From Phycicoccus duodecadis (GTDB lineage: Bacteria; Actinomycetota; Actinomycetes; Actinomycetales; Dermatophilaceae): a DNA stretch of 64,000 nucleotides. A program made the translations under genes and the position numbers. Positions within the stretch are counted from its first letter, which is position 1; each line of letters starts with the position of its first letter. The notes below the pieces were generated by a model that made no database searches, was not told the origin of the DNA, and was given only the letters and a program-made list of their open reading frames with translations. Positions 28,331-36,963 of the stretch are shown in pieces. The stretch lies in NCBI RefSeq assembly GCF_002846495.1, contig NZ_PJNE01000001.1, positions 2,108,001 to 2,172,000 of the forward strand. Direction: 5' to 3'.

Positions 28331-28889
28331 GAGGTGCTCTCGAAGTTCGGCCCTTTCCGCTTCCACAGAGCAATGATGTGGCACGGTGAGCGTGGATCGC
28401 GGCAACGCGGGCAATTGAGCGCGTCCCACCGCCGGAGATGCGCGATCTGGTGAGCTTTCGGGACCGGCAGTCACGATCTGGGCCCTCAGGCGTACACGCC
28501 CCGTCGGTGAGCCAGGTACCGCGCACAGGTGGGGTGACGCTCCGCTCCCCGACTGCCCCTCGTTCACGCCAGCGTCGAGCGCTCTGCTCGGCCCCGTCGC
28601 CAGCCACACGCCCCTGCACAATCCCGGACGTCGGGCACGGAGGCACGCGAACGCGACGGACCTCTAGTGGTTCAAGAGGACGCCTGGCGCGAGCTTCCCC
28701 ATCGTGCTCGAAGCCCGAACGCGGTGGGCGACCTCGGACACGAAGTGCGGGACGAAGCGGCACAGTAGGCGGCCAGCGTTGAGACTTCTCGGACGGCGTG
28801 GTCTCAGGAGTCTCCGTCCGAGGCCAGGGATCTCCCGACCGACGCGCAGCTTGGGCAATACCACCACCTCACGCCGGTATCGCCGCCAA
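28331..28889. other. Gene-poor gap with a possible decayed coding tail
   Basis: No supported gene in 559 bases. On the minus strand 28,664-28,867 is open and ends in a plausible basic C-terminus (FVPHFVSEVAHRVRASS), but it has no start of its own and runs into the neighbouring gene in another frame. It may be the tail of a gene lost at the right edge of the acquired glycan cassette. No repeats or terminator hairpin stood out. Confidence 0.4.
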
Positions 28890-30050
28890 TTACGGCAGAA
28901 GGCCGGAGGTGGCCGGGACGAACGTCTGGACCCACGAGCTCGAGAGCGCCACCGACAACGGCACCACGACCAGCAGCACGGCCATCCGGACCGCCGGCCG
29001 GCGCAGCAGCGACACCAGGGCCAGCGCGAACGGGAAGGCGAGCATCAGGTACCGCAGCGGCGAGCTGCTGATCACCGAGACGGACATCAGGTACGCCGGG
29101 TAGACCAGCAGCCACACCCGCAGCGTCGTCGGCGTACCGGGCGGCAGGAAGCGGAGCGCCAACCACACTCCGAGTCCGAGGCCGCAGAGCAGGATCGCCC
29201 CCAGCCACGGCGTCTCGAGCCCGGCGACCAGGAACGTCGCCGGGCTCCCCTCGGCTCGAAAGCTGCGCATCGCCTCGAAGTAGACCAACGGACGCGCGGT
29301 GATCAGGCCCACGGTCACGGGCCACAGGAAGGTCGCGGCCCCCGCCGTCGCCACCACGGCAGCCGGAGTCACCAGCTCGTGCCGGCTCGCTCCCTCTCGG
29401 TACCGCGCCACGAGATGGGCCAGCGCTACGACCGCGAGCGGGGCCGCGAGGGGCCGGGTGAGCCCGACCAGCACGACGGCCACGGCGAAGAGCCGGTAGT
29501 GCCGCTCGTCCAGAGAACGCAGCGCCACGACCAGGAGCAGCATCGCGAGCCCCTCGGTGTAGCCCATCTGCAGTACGGGGAACGTGGGCCAGGCCGCCAG
29601 CCCGACCAGCAGTGCCACCGGACCGGCCGGTCCGAACCGCTCACTCATCCAGTTACCCGCCAGGAGGAACCCGAGAGCAGCCAAGGCCAGGCTCAGCACG
29701 GGGGCCACGACCAGCACCTCGTCGCGTCCTCCACCGCTGACCAGCCGCACCAGCAGCGGGTAGAGCGGGTAGAACGCGAAACGCTGGAGGTCGGTGACGG
29801 GCATCCCGGGCGTGGCCGCGGGGTACCCGCTGGTGGCGAGGGTCAGGAAGTGGTCGCCGTCCCAGTTGAGCCGGCCGTTGGGCCAGGCGCCGTCGATGCG
29901 CGCGAACGAGACGGCAGCGACGGCCTGGAGCGCCAGGAAGACGCCGAGGGAGAGCCCGATCCCCGGGCGGGGCGTCAGCCAGCGGCGGGCGCGCGACGGC
30001 GCCCGGCCAGGTGTGGGGGTCGGTGCGACCCGCGTGCGCGCATCGCGCAT
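28890..30050 (-). CDS. PIG-V-like polytopic glycosyltransferase (GT-C)
   Basis: About 386 residues from an ATG at 30050; GTG 30101 and TTG 30131 would give longer forms. Features: LNWDGDHFLTLATSGYP (W-D loop), FAFYPLYPLLVRL, MGYTEGLAMLLLVVALR, LVGLTRPLAAPL, and SSSPLRYLMLAFPFAL. It is the third PIG-V-like gene of the window and the most canonical. It is G+C rich like host genes, so it marks the right border of the atypical cassette. It is expected to add mannose from polyprenyl-phosphate-mannose to an extracytoplasmic acceptor. The 285-bp gap upstream contains a short perfect inverted repeat and the ahcY terminator. Confidence 0.75.
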   Translation of the reverse strand: MRDARTRVAPTPTPGRAPSRARRWLTPRPGIGLSLGVFLALQAVAAVSFARIDGAWPNGRLNWDGDHFLTLATSGYPAATPGMPVTDLQRFAFYPLYPLLVRLVSGGGRDEVLVVAPVLSLALAALGFLLAGNWMSERFGPAGPVALLVGLAAWPTFPVLQMGYTEGLAMLLLVVALRSLDERHYRLFAVAVVLVGLTRPLAAPLAVVALAHLVARYREGASRHELVTPAAVVATAGAATFLWPVTVGLITARPLVYFEAMRSFRAEGSPATFLVAGLETPWLGAILLCGLGLGVWLALRFLPPGTPTTLRVWLLVYPAYLMSVSVISSSPLRYLMLAFPFALALVSLLRRPAVRMAVLLVVVPLSVALSSSWVQTFVPATSGLLP

Positions 30051-30104
30051 CCCGGGATGCGGGCGGTCGAGGAGTCGCGTCGACGCCTCGAAATGCCACA
30101 CACC

Positions 30105-30124
30105 CCGGTCATGGATATGACCGG
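30105..30124. repeat. Perfect 8-bp inverted repeat upstream of the PIG-V-like gene
   Basis: Arms CCGGTCAT and ATGACCGG with a GGAT centre. It lies 55 bases upstream of ATG 30050, where a promoter-proximal operator could sit, or within the coding region if the TTG at 30131 is used. Role unknown. Confidence 0.35.
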
Positions 30125-30269
30125 TCCTCAAGGCAACCCCTGCCGTTGCCCCCGCCCCTGCGACGAGTTACGTCAGACGGTAGGACCGTGGCGGCATCCG
30201 GACTACATGTTCAGCGAGAAGTCGGGACCAGCGAGGCCTCTGAGGCCAGTGAGGCGTCCGAGCACGACG

Positions 30270-30304
30270 GAGCCGGTAGGTCGCACACGGCGACCCACCG
30301 GCTC
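30270..30304 (-). terminator. Probable ahcY terminator hairpin
   Basis: Fifteen-base arms with one mismatch around the loop ACACG, starting 31 bases past the ahcY stop. There is no T-run, as is common for terminators in high-GC actinobacteria. It would also block read-through between ahcY and the PIG-V-like gene. Confidence 0.7.
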
Positions 30305-30334
30305 AGCGGGCGTCAGGCGGGCTGACGGCGCTCG

Positions 30335-31786
<1,452 letters not shown>

Positions 31787-31942
31787 GCGTGAGCTCCTTG
31801 GAGATCGTGCGATCGAGTTGACCGGCGTTGCCCATCTGGGCCGCGTGATGCGAGGGTCATCGCCCAGGCCGGTGTGCGCCCACCAGAATACCGGAGGGGC
31901 GGGGCCCGGGGCGAACTCGCGGCCGCGGGTGTCGAGGCTCGC

Positions 31943-32995
31943 TCAGCCGCGGGAGGCGTCCTCGATGGCCGACTCGCGCGCCGCGACCTCCGGGCCCGGG
32001 CCGTCGACACTGGGGCTGCCGGGGGCGGTGTCGACGTCGGGTTCGAGGAAGATGACCAGGCGCAGGTCGGGCGCGGCGGCACGAGCGGCCCGCTCGGCCT
32101 CGTTGATCGACGCGACCACCTCGGCCGCGCTGTCGGTCTCGCCCACGGCCAGCTTGGCCGCGACCAGCACCTCGTCGGGGCCCAGGTGCATGGTGCGGCT
32201 GTTGATGACGCGGTCGACCCCCTCGGGCGACTGGAGCGCCTCGAGGATCTTCTGGCGCACCGGCAAGGACGCGGCCTCCCCCACCAGCAGCGAGCCCATC
32301 TCGACCGCGAGGAAGGCCGCCAGCACGACCAGCAGCACGCCGATGGCGCCGGAGCCGAGACCGTCGAAGATCGGGTTCGCCGTGACCAGCGTGAGGCCGA
32401 CGCCGGCGAGGGCGAAGGTCAGGCCGATGATGGCGCCGAAGTCCTCGAGCAGCACCACGGGCAGCTCGGGCGACTTGGTGGTGCGGATGAAGCGCAGCCA
32501 CGAGCGGCCGCGGCGGATGCGGTTCGACTCGCGCACCGCGGTGCGCAGGCTGAACCCCTCGAGGACCATCGCCACCAGCAGGACCGCCAGCGGCACCCAC
32601 CACCACTGCGAGGCGAACGGGTCGTAGCTGTCCTCGGCGAGCGACTCCTTGACCTTCTCGTACGCCTCGTAGAGGGCGAAGAGCCCACCGAGCACGAACA
32701 GCATGATCGCGACGAGGAACGAGTAGACGTAGCGCTGCTGCCCGAAGCCGAAAGGGTGCTCGAGGGTGGCCTCGCGGCTGGCGCGCTTGCTGCCCACCAG
32801 CAGCAGGACCTGGTTGCCGGTGTCCGCGAAGGAGTGGATGGCCTCGGCCAGCATCGACGAGAAGCCCGTGAGCAGGAACGCGATGAACTTGGTGATGGCG
32901 ACGCCGAGGTTGGCCAGCAGGGCCGCGAGGACCGCCGCCTTGCCACCGGAGTGGCCGGCGCCCTGCTGCTCGTCCTGTGCCGTGTCGCTCGCCAT
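31943..32995 (-). CDS. Cation diffusion facilitator, SLC30A9-like branch
   Basis: A 350-residue transporter of the CDF family with about six membrane helices (from about 20 to 235) and a cytoplasmic C-terminal domain. Helix 2 has LAEAIHSFADTGNQ and helix 5 has VVLLEDFGAIIGL. The usual metal-binding H/DxxxD pair of helix 5 is replaced by E-D, as in the SLC30A9 (ZnT9) branch, so zinc/proton antiport cannot be assumed. HPFGFGQQRYVYSFL is also branch-typical. TAGGAT ends 6 bases before the ATG and no ribosome site is visible, suggesting a leaderless mRNA. It diverges from the YbaK gene across only 41 bases. Confidence 0.85.
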   Translation of the reverse strand: MASDTAQDEQQGAGHSGGKAAVLAALLANLGVAITKFIAFLLTGFSSMLAEAIHSFADTGNQVLLLVGSKRASREATLEHPFGFGQQRYVYSFLVAIMLFVLGGLFALYEAYEKVKESLAEDSYDPFASQWWWVPLAVLLVAMVLEGFSLRTAVRESNRIRRGRSWLRFIRTTKSPELPVVLLEDFGAIIGLTFALAGVGLTLVTANPIFDGLGSGAIGVLLVVLAAFLAVEMGSLLVGEAASLPVRQKILEALQSPEGVDRVINSRTMHLGPDEVLVAAKLAVGETDSAAEVVASINEAERAARAAAPDLRLVIFLEPDVDTAPGSPSVDGPGPEVAARESAIEDASRG

Positions 32996-33001
32996 GGGCC
33001 G

Positions 33002-33030
33002 ATCCTAGGGACCGGGGCGTGGGTTAGCGT
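33002..33030. promoter_or_regulatory. Back-to-back leaderless promoters in a 41-bp divergent gap
   Basis: Minus-strand -10 TAGGAT (33007-33002) lies 6 bases before ATG 32995. Plus-strand -10 TAGCGT (33025-33030) lies 6 bases before ATG 33037. The two -10 boxes are 17 bases apart, so the two polymerases would compete for the same site. Confidence 0.6.
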
Positions 33031-33036
33031 CGGGGG

Positions 33037-33573
33037 ATGCCGAGCACGCGCGGAACCCTCGACTGGACCCTGGCCGCCGACCACCCCGAGCTGCTCGCGC
33101 CGCCGGTCGCGCAGGCCGTGGCGAGCATCCCCGGGGCGCTCGTCACCACCATCGACCCGACGCTGGCCGACACGGCCGCGCTGTGCGAGGCCTACGACGT
33201 CGACCTCGGCGCCAGCGCCAACTGCGTGGTGGTGGCGGCCAAGCGGGCCGGGGTGACCACCTACGCCGCCGTGATGGTGCTGGCCACGCACCGCGCCGAC
33301 ATCAACGGCGTGGTGCGCAAGCATCTGGGGGCACGCAAGATCTCGTTCGCACCGCACGACGAGGCCGTGGGCCTGACCGGGATGGAGTTCGGGGGCATCA
33401 CGCCGATCGGCCTGCCCGACGACTGGCCGGTGCTGGTCGACGACGCCGTGGTGGCGGCCGGCGAGGTGGTGGTGGGCAGCGGCATCCGCGGCTCGAAGGT
33501 GCTCTGCACCGGCGCCGACCTGCTGACCCTGCCCGGCGCCGAGCAGCTCACGCTGGCGGCACCCGCCGGCTGA
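33037..33573 (+). CDS. YbaK/EbsC-family aminoacyl-tRNA deacylase-like protein
   Basis: A 178-residue single-domain protein of the YbaK/ProX editing family, which hydrolyses mischarged aminoacyl-tRNA such as Cys-tRNAPro or Ala-tRNAPro. Landmarks: ANCVVVAAKR with the region before the conserved lysine, HRADINGVVRKHLGARKISF, TGMEFGGITPIGLP, and VVVGSGIRGSKV. Length and motifs are complete. TAGCGT lies 6 bases upstream of the ATG (leaderless start likely). It converges on the HNH gene, 66 bases away. The exact editing substrate is not predictable. Confidence 0.85.
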   Translation: MPSTRGTLDWTLAADHPELLAPPVAQAVASIPGALVTTIDPTLADTAALCEAYDVDLGASANCVVVAAKRAGVTTYAAVMVLATHRADINGVVRKHLGARKISFAPHDEAVGLTGMEFGGITPIGLPDDWPVLVDDAVVAAGEVVVGSGIRGSKVLCTGADLLTLPGAEQLTLAAPAG

Positions 33574-33639
33574 CGCCGGACGTCCGGGCTCGCCGTCGAG
33601 CGACCGGGAGGTGGTCACGGTCGTTGCCTCGGTCGGGCC

Positions 33640-35217
33640 TCAGAACGGGGGTGGGTCGGTGGCCGGCGCGCGGGAACGGCGGCGATGCGCGGCCATCCGG
33701 CGTTCGAGCTCGGGGGTGACGACGCAGCGGCGCGCGACGGCACGGGCGAGCTCGTGCTGCTCGAGCCGGTGCTCGAGGGCGGTCTCCAGGGCGCTCCACT
33801 CGGGGCGGGAGGTCGGTGCCGGCCGGGGCGCGGGGGCCGCCGGGCGGTCGGCACCCAGGACGAGGGTCTCGAGCGCGTCGAGGGGCTCGGTGGTGCGGAT
33901 GCGGCCGGTGGGGTCGGTCCACCGAGCGGTGCCGTCGGGGGCGAGCCGCACGCTCCACCCGGGTGACTGCTTGATGCGGTGATGACGGCGGCAGAGGGTG
34001 AGGAGGTTGCGTGCAGCCGTGGGACCGGACGGCCAGGGCCGCACGTGGTCGAGGTCGCAGAAGCGCGCCGCCACCGCACACCCGGGGAAGCGACAGCGCC
34101 CGTCGCGGGCCCGGACGAAGGCGGCGAGCGCGCGGCCGGGCCGGTAGGCGCCCCCGGTGAGGTCACCGGTGGCGTCGAGGCGGGCGCCGGTGGTGGGGTG
34201 GCAGGCGACCGGCGCGGCGGCGGGGTCGACGTGGGAGGCCAGCCAGCCGCGGGCGACGAGCATCGGCTCGGACGGGCGCGCGCCCTGCACCAGCACGAGG
34301 TCATCGGCGGTGCCGCCGGCCGGCGGCTCCGCGACCACCGGCGTACCGGACGGGACGGCGAGGACCACCCGGACGTCGACCGTGGCGTTCGCGCAGACCA
34401 GGTCGGTGAGGGCCTGGCCGCGGGCCTGCTCGACGGTGGTGCACCGGCCGTCGCGCACGTAGTCGTGGGCGAGGCGGTCGACGGCCGCCCACGCCGCGGC
34501 GGACTGCTCGGACGGGAAGGTGCCCATCCAGGTGTCGACGCCCGGCTCGCTCGCCCATCGCCGCAGGCCGGTGGCGGCGCGGGCGCGAACGGCCCGCTGC
34601 CGCAGCAGGTCGGGGCTGACCCGGGCCAGGATGCGGCGCGTGCGGCGGCGCAGCGCTGCGGCGTCGGCGGCGACGAGGTGCGGCTCGAGGGCGGCGACCA
34701 CGGCCTCGGCGACCCCGGCGGGTGCTGTTTCGAGCTCGAACGCCACGACCCCGGCTCGGTAGGCGTCGAGCCGGCCGTCGGCCATCGCCGTGTGCAGGCC
34801 GTCGAGTCCGGTGGCCTGCACCGGGCCGCGGTCGTCGACCTCGGCGGGCTCGGCCCCGGCCGCCAGCCGCACCGCTGCCAGCAGGTGGCGCTCGGCCTGG
34901 GCGTGGGAGCAGCCGAGGACAGGGGCGGCGAGGTCGGCGGCGTCGAGGGCGACCCGGCCCGGGGCGTGCGCCTGCTCGCCGAGGGTGCCGTCGTCGGCCC
35001 AAACCTGCTCGCGGCGCGCGACCTGCACCAGAGCGGCGTCCTGAGCCGCGGCGAGGGAGTTGGAGAGGGTCTGACAGGTGCCCACGAGCGCGAGCCACTC
35101 GTCACGGGAGCGGGTGCCGGGCCCCCTGGAGACGGAGGCGACGAGGGCCTGCACGGCCTGCTCGGCGGCCGTGACGACGGCGGCCCCGGAGCCCGCCGCT
35201 GTGGTCGTGCTGGTCAT
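33640..35217 (-). CDS. DUF222 / HNH endonuclease-domain protein (13E12-like family)
   Basis: A 525-residue protein. The N-terminal DUF222 region (about 40-390) is Ala/Arg-rich helical sequence with FELETAPAGVAEAVVAALEPHL. The C-terminal HNH domain has RCRFPGCAVAARFCDLDHVRPW and NLLTLCRRHHRIKQSPGW, with the two CxxC/CxxH metal positions and the D-H catalytic pair present. These genes are multi-copy in actinobacteria (13E12 family in mycobacteria) and some behave like mobile or self-splicing-intron-like genes; function is unproven. A TAGGAT -10 box lies at 35,247-35,242, and GAGGGGAGGGGGAG precedes the ATG. Confidence 0.88.
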   Translation of the reverse strand: MTSTTTAAGSGAAVVTAAEQAVQALVASVSRGPGTRSRDEWLALVGTCQTLSNSLAAAQDAALVQVARREQVWADDGTLGEQAHAPGRVALDAADLAAPVLGCSHAQAERHLLAAVRLAAGAEPAEVDDRGPVQATGLDGLHTAMADGRLDAYRAGVVAFELETAPAGVAEAVVAALEPHLVAADAAALRRRTRRILARVSPDLLRQRAVRARAATGLRRWASEPGVDTWMGTFPSEQSAAAWAAVDRLAHDYVRDGRCTTVEQARGQALTDLVCANATVDVRVVLAVPSGTPVVAEPPAGGTADDLVLVQGARPSEPMLVARGWLASHVDPAAAPVACHPTTGARLDATGDLTGGAYRPGRALAAFVRARDGRCRFPGCAVAARFCDLDHVRPWPSGPTAARNLLTLCRRHHRIKQSPGWSVRLAPDGTARWTDPTGRIRTTEPLDALETLVLGADRPAAPAPRPAPTSRPEWSALETALEHRLEQHELARAVARRCVVTPELERRMAAHRRRSRAPATDPPPF

Positions 35218-35393
35218 CGACTCCCCCTCCCCTCACGCTCGATCCTACCCGAGCCGGGGGCTGCCGACAACTCTCCACAGGCTCGTGAAGCGTTGCGGGA
35301 CAGCGATTTTCGAACTAATATGTGGGGGGATCGAAGCCCGTCACGAGGGGTCGGCCGAGCCGTACCCGACGTGACCTGCCGGGCCGGGTGGGG

Positions 35394-36545
35394 TCACGAG
35401 GTGCGGTCGCGCAGGTCGGTGACGTGCCGCGAGACCGACGGGTCGAGGCCCAGCCCGAGCGCGAGGTAGGTGGCCGCGAAGTCGGTGGTGCCGATGAGCG
35501 ACGCCAGCCGCTCGACCGGATGCCCCTCGCGGGCCCGGTGCTCGAGGACGACCGCCCCGGCCTCGCGAGCGGACGCCAGCACCGCCTCGACCAGGTGGCT
35601 GCCGGCGGCGTCGATGCCCGGGTCGCGCAGGGCGACCAGCCCCAGCCGCGGCACCTCGGGGCCGTCGAGGTAGGGGTCGGCGAAGATGTCGCGGCCGTCC
35701 TCGCGGTGGTCGCCCATCCCGCTGCCGAAGGGGCCGTCGAGGGTCGCGACCACCGTGGAGGCGGCATCCGGCAGCACCCCGTGGGTGGCCGGGACGCGGG
35801 CGGTGAGCGAGAGCATCTGGGCCAGCCGGCAGGCGGCCACGCCCGAGAGCGCGCCGTCGCCCAGCACCATCGGCACCGTGGCGTCGAGCCCCGTGGCCAG
35901 CATCTTGGCCGGGTTGACGAAGGACTCGGACGACGGGCGGCACTCCTCGGCCACGGCGTCGAGGACGTCGGCGACCTTCTCGAGCACCACGGCCGGGGCG
36001 TCGGCGATGCCGAGGACGTCGGCGGCCAGCAGCACGGGGGTCAGCAGCGACCACAGGGCCGTGCGCGACGACGGCGCCGGCAGCGCGACCTCGACGTGGA
36101 TGCCGCGGGCCCGGGCGGCGACGTCGGCCAGCGGCGAGCCGGCCGCCCCGACGGTGAGCAGCGAGGCGCCGCGCCGGGCGGCCTCGGCCGCGAGCGCGAG
36201 CGGGCCCGCGGCGCGGCCCGACTGCGAGACGGCGATGACGAGGTCGAGCGGCCCGACCCATCCGGGCAGGGGCGCGTCGTGGCGGACGGTGACGGGTACC
36301 GGCGAGCCGGCCTCGGCCAGCACCCCCAGGACGTCGCCGACCACCGCCGAGCCACCGAGGGCGGCGACCACGACGGCGCGCGGCCGCTCCCCGCCTGCGA
36401 CGCGGCCGATGCCGGCGTCGTCGGCCGCCACCAGCCCCCGGCGCACCTGGGCGCCGGCGCCCGCGAGCGCCCGCAGGCTGCCGCGCGAGTCGAGCGCGGC
36501 GATGCGGTCGAGGTCGTCCATCCGGCGTTCGTCGACCCACGGCAT
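35394..36545 (-). CDS. SIS-domain sugar-phosphate isomerase (PGI/PMI-like, Rv3256c-type)
   Basis: A 383-residue cytoplasmic protein of the bifunctional phosphoglucose/phosphomannose isomerase family. The first SIS half has AVVVAALGGSAVVGDVLGVL and DLVIAVSQSGRAAGPLALA; the second half has EECRPSSESFVNPAKMLA and the C-terminal lobe with ERLASLIGTTDFAATYLALG. In Mycobacterium the equivalent gene (Rv3256c) sits next to manB, and the same neighbourhood is kept here, so interconversion of fructose-6-P and mannose-6-P for GDP-mannose supply is the natural inference. ATG with TGGAGGTGGG upstream. It follows Trm112 after 43 bases that contain a small GC-rich hairpin. Confidence 0.85.
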   Translation of the reverse strand: MPWVDERRMDDLDRIAALDSRGSLRALAGAGAQVRRGLVAADDAGIGRVAGGERPRAVVVAALGGSAVVGDVLGVLAEAGSPVPVTVRHDAPLPGWVGPLDLVIAVSQSGRAAGPLALAAEAARRGASLLTVGAAGSPLADVAARARGIHVEVALPAPSSRTALWSLLTPVLLAADVLGIADAPAVVLEKVADVLDAVAEECRPSSESFVNPAKMLATGLDATVPMVLGDGALSGVAACRLAQMLSLTARVPATHGVLPDAASTVVATLDGPFGSGMGDHREDGRDIFADPYLDGPEVPRLGLVALRDPGIDAAGSHLVEAVLASAREAGAVVLEHRAREGHPVERLASLIGTTDFAATYLALGLGLDPSVSRHVTDLRDRTS

Positions 36546-36567
36546 GGGCCCACCTCCAGGGGTCGGG

Positions 36568-36584
36568 GCCCGGCGGTGCCGGGC
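36568..36584 (-). other. Small GC hairpin between trm112-like and SIS genes
   Basis: GCCCGGC-GGT-GCCGGGC, a 7-bp perfect stem just past the Trm112 stop region and about 22 bases upstream of the SIS start. It could be an attenuator or processing site in a two-gene operon; no experimental hint. Confidence 0.3.
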
Positions 36585-36588
36585 GGGG

Positions 36589-36795
36589 TCAGGCCGGGCG
36601 ACGCGCCTCGTCGACGAGGAGGACGGGGACGCCCTCGTCGTAGCGGTAGGCGAGACCGCAGGTGCTCGAGGTGCACACGAGCTCGGGCCCGGTGGGGCCG
36701 GTGTCGTCGCGCAGCTCGCTGCGGCACGCGGGGCACCGGAGGATCTCGCGCAGCCACGGCTCGAGGGGCGAGGCGGGCGCGGCGGGCTGGCTCAT
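36589..36795 (-). CDS. Trm112-family zinc-ribbon protein
   Basis: A 68-residue protein of the Trm112/YcaR family. It starts at ATG 36795 behind a GAGAGGA ribosome site. LREILRCPACRSELRD supplies the first CxxC and ELVCTSSTCGLAYRYDEGVPVLL supplies a second pair (C-x4-C), giving a zinc-binding fold, followed by the VPVLL strand typical of the family. Trm112 proteins act as small activating partners of methyltransferases; the bacterial partner is unknown. It is co-directional with the SIS isomerase, as is common in actinobacteria near manB. Confidence 0.85.
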   Translation of the reverse strand: MSQPAAPASPLEPWLREILRCPACRSELRDDTGPTGPELVCTSSTCGLAYRYDEGVPVLLVDEARRPA

Positions 36796-36907
36796 GAGGT
36801 CCTCTCGGGCGGGGCGCGAGCGGCGGGCTCGGGCGGGGCGGTCGACGCGCCCCGATCCTCGCACACGGGGTGGACGACCGGGGAGACCTCCCCGGCCGTT
36901 CGTGTTG

Positions 36908-36929
36908 TAAGGGACCAGATCGGTCCTTA
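36908..36929. promoter_or_regulatory. Palindrome upstream of the SARP-type regulator gene
   Basis: TAAGGGACC and GGTCCTTA arms around AGATC (one-base bulge), 34 bases upstream of ATG 36964. SARP proteins bind repeated heptamers rather than palindromes, so this could be an operator for another regulator or part of the promoter. Confidence 0.35.
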
Positions 36930-36963
36930 GGGTCGGTGGGGGGAGACGCGGACGGAAGGGCTG

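Noticed and set aside
28664..28867. 67-codon minus-strand frame as a gene
   Set aside because: No start or ribosome site, and the frame continues into the neighbouring gene; at most a decayed tail.
31787..31942. SAH riboswitch upstream of ahcY
   Set aside because: No arrangement of the conserved riboswitch core could be recognised; only an ordinary ribosome site is clear.
33640..35217. DUF222-HNH gene as a sign of a group II intron or prophage
   Set aside because: No intron RNA structure, integrase or phage gene is nearby; stand-alone copies are common in actinobacteria.
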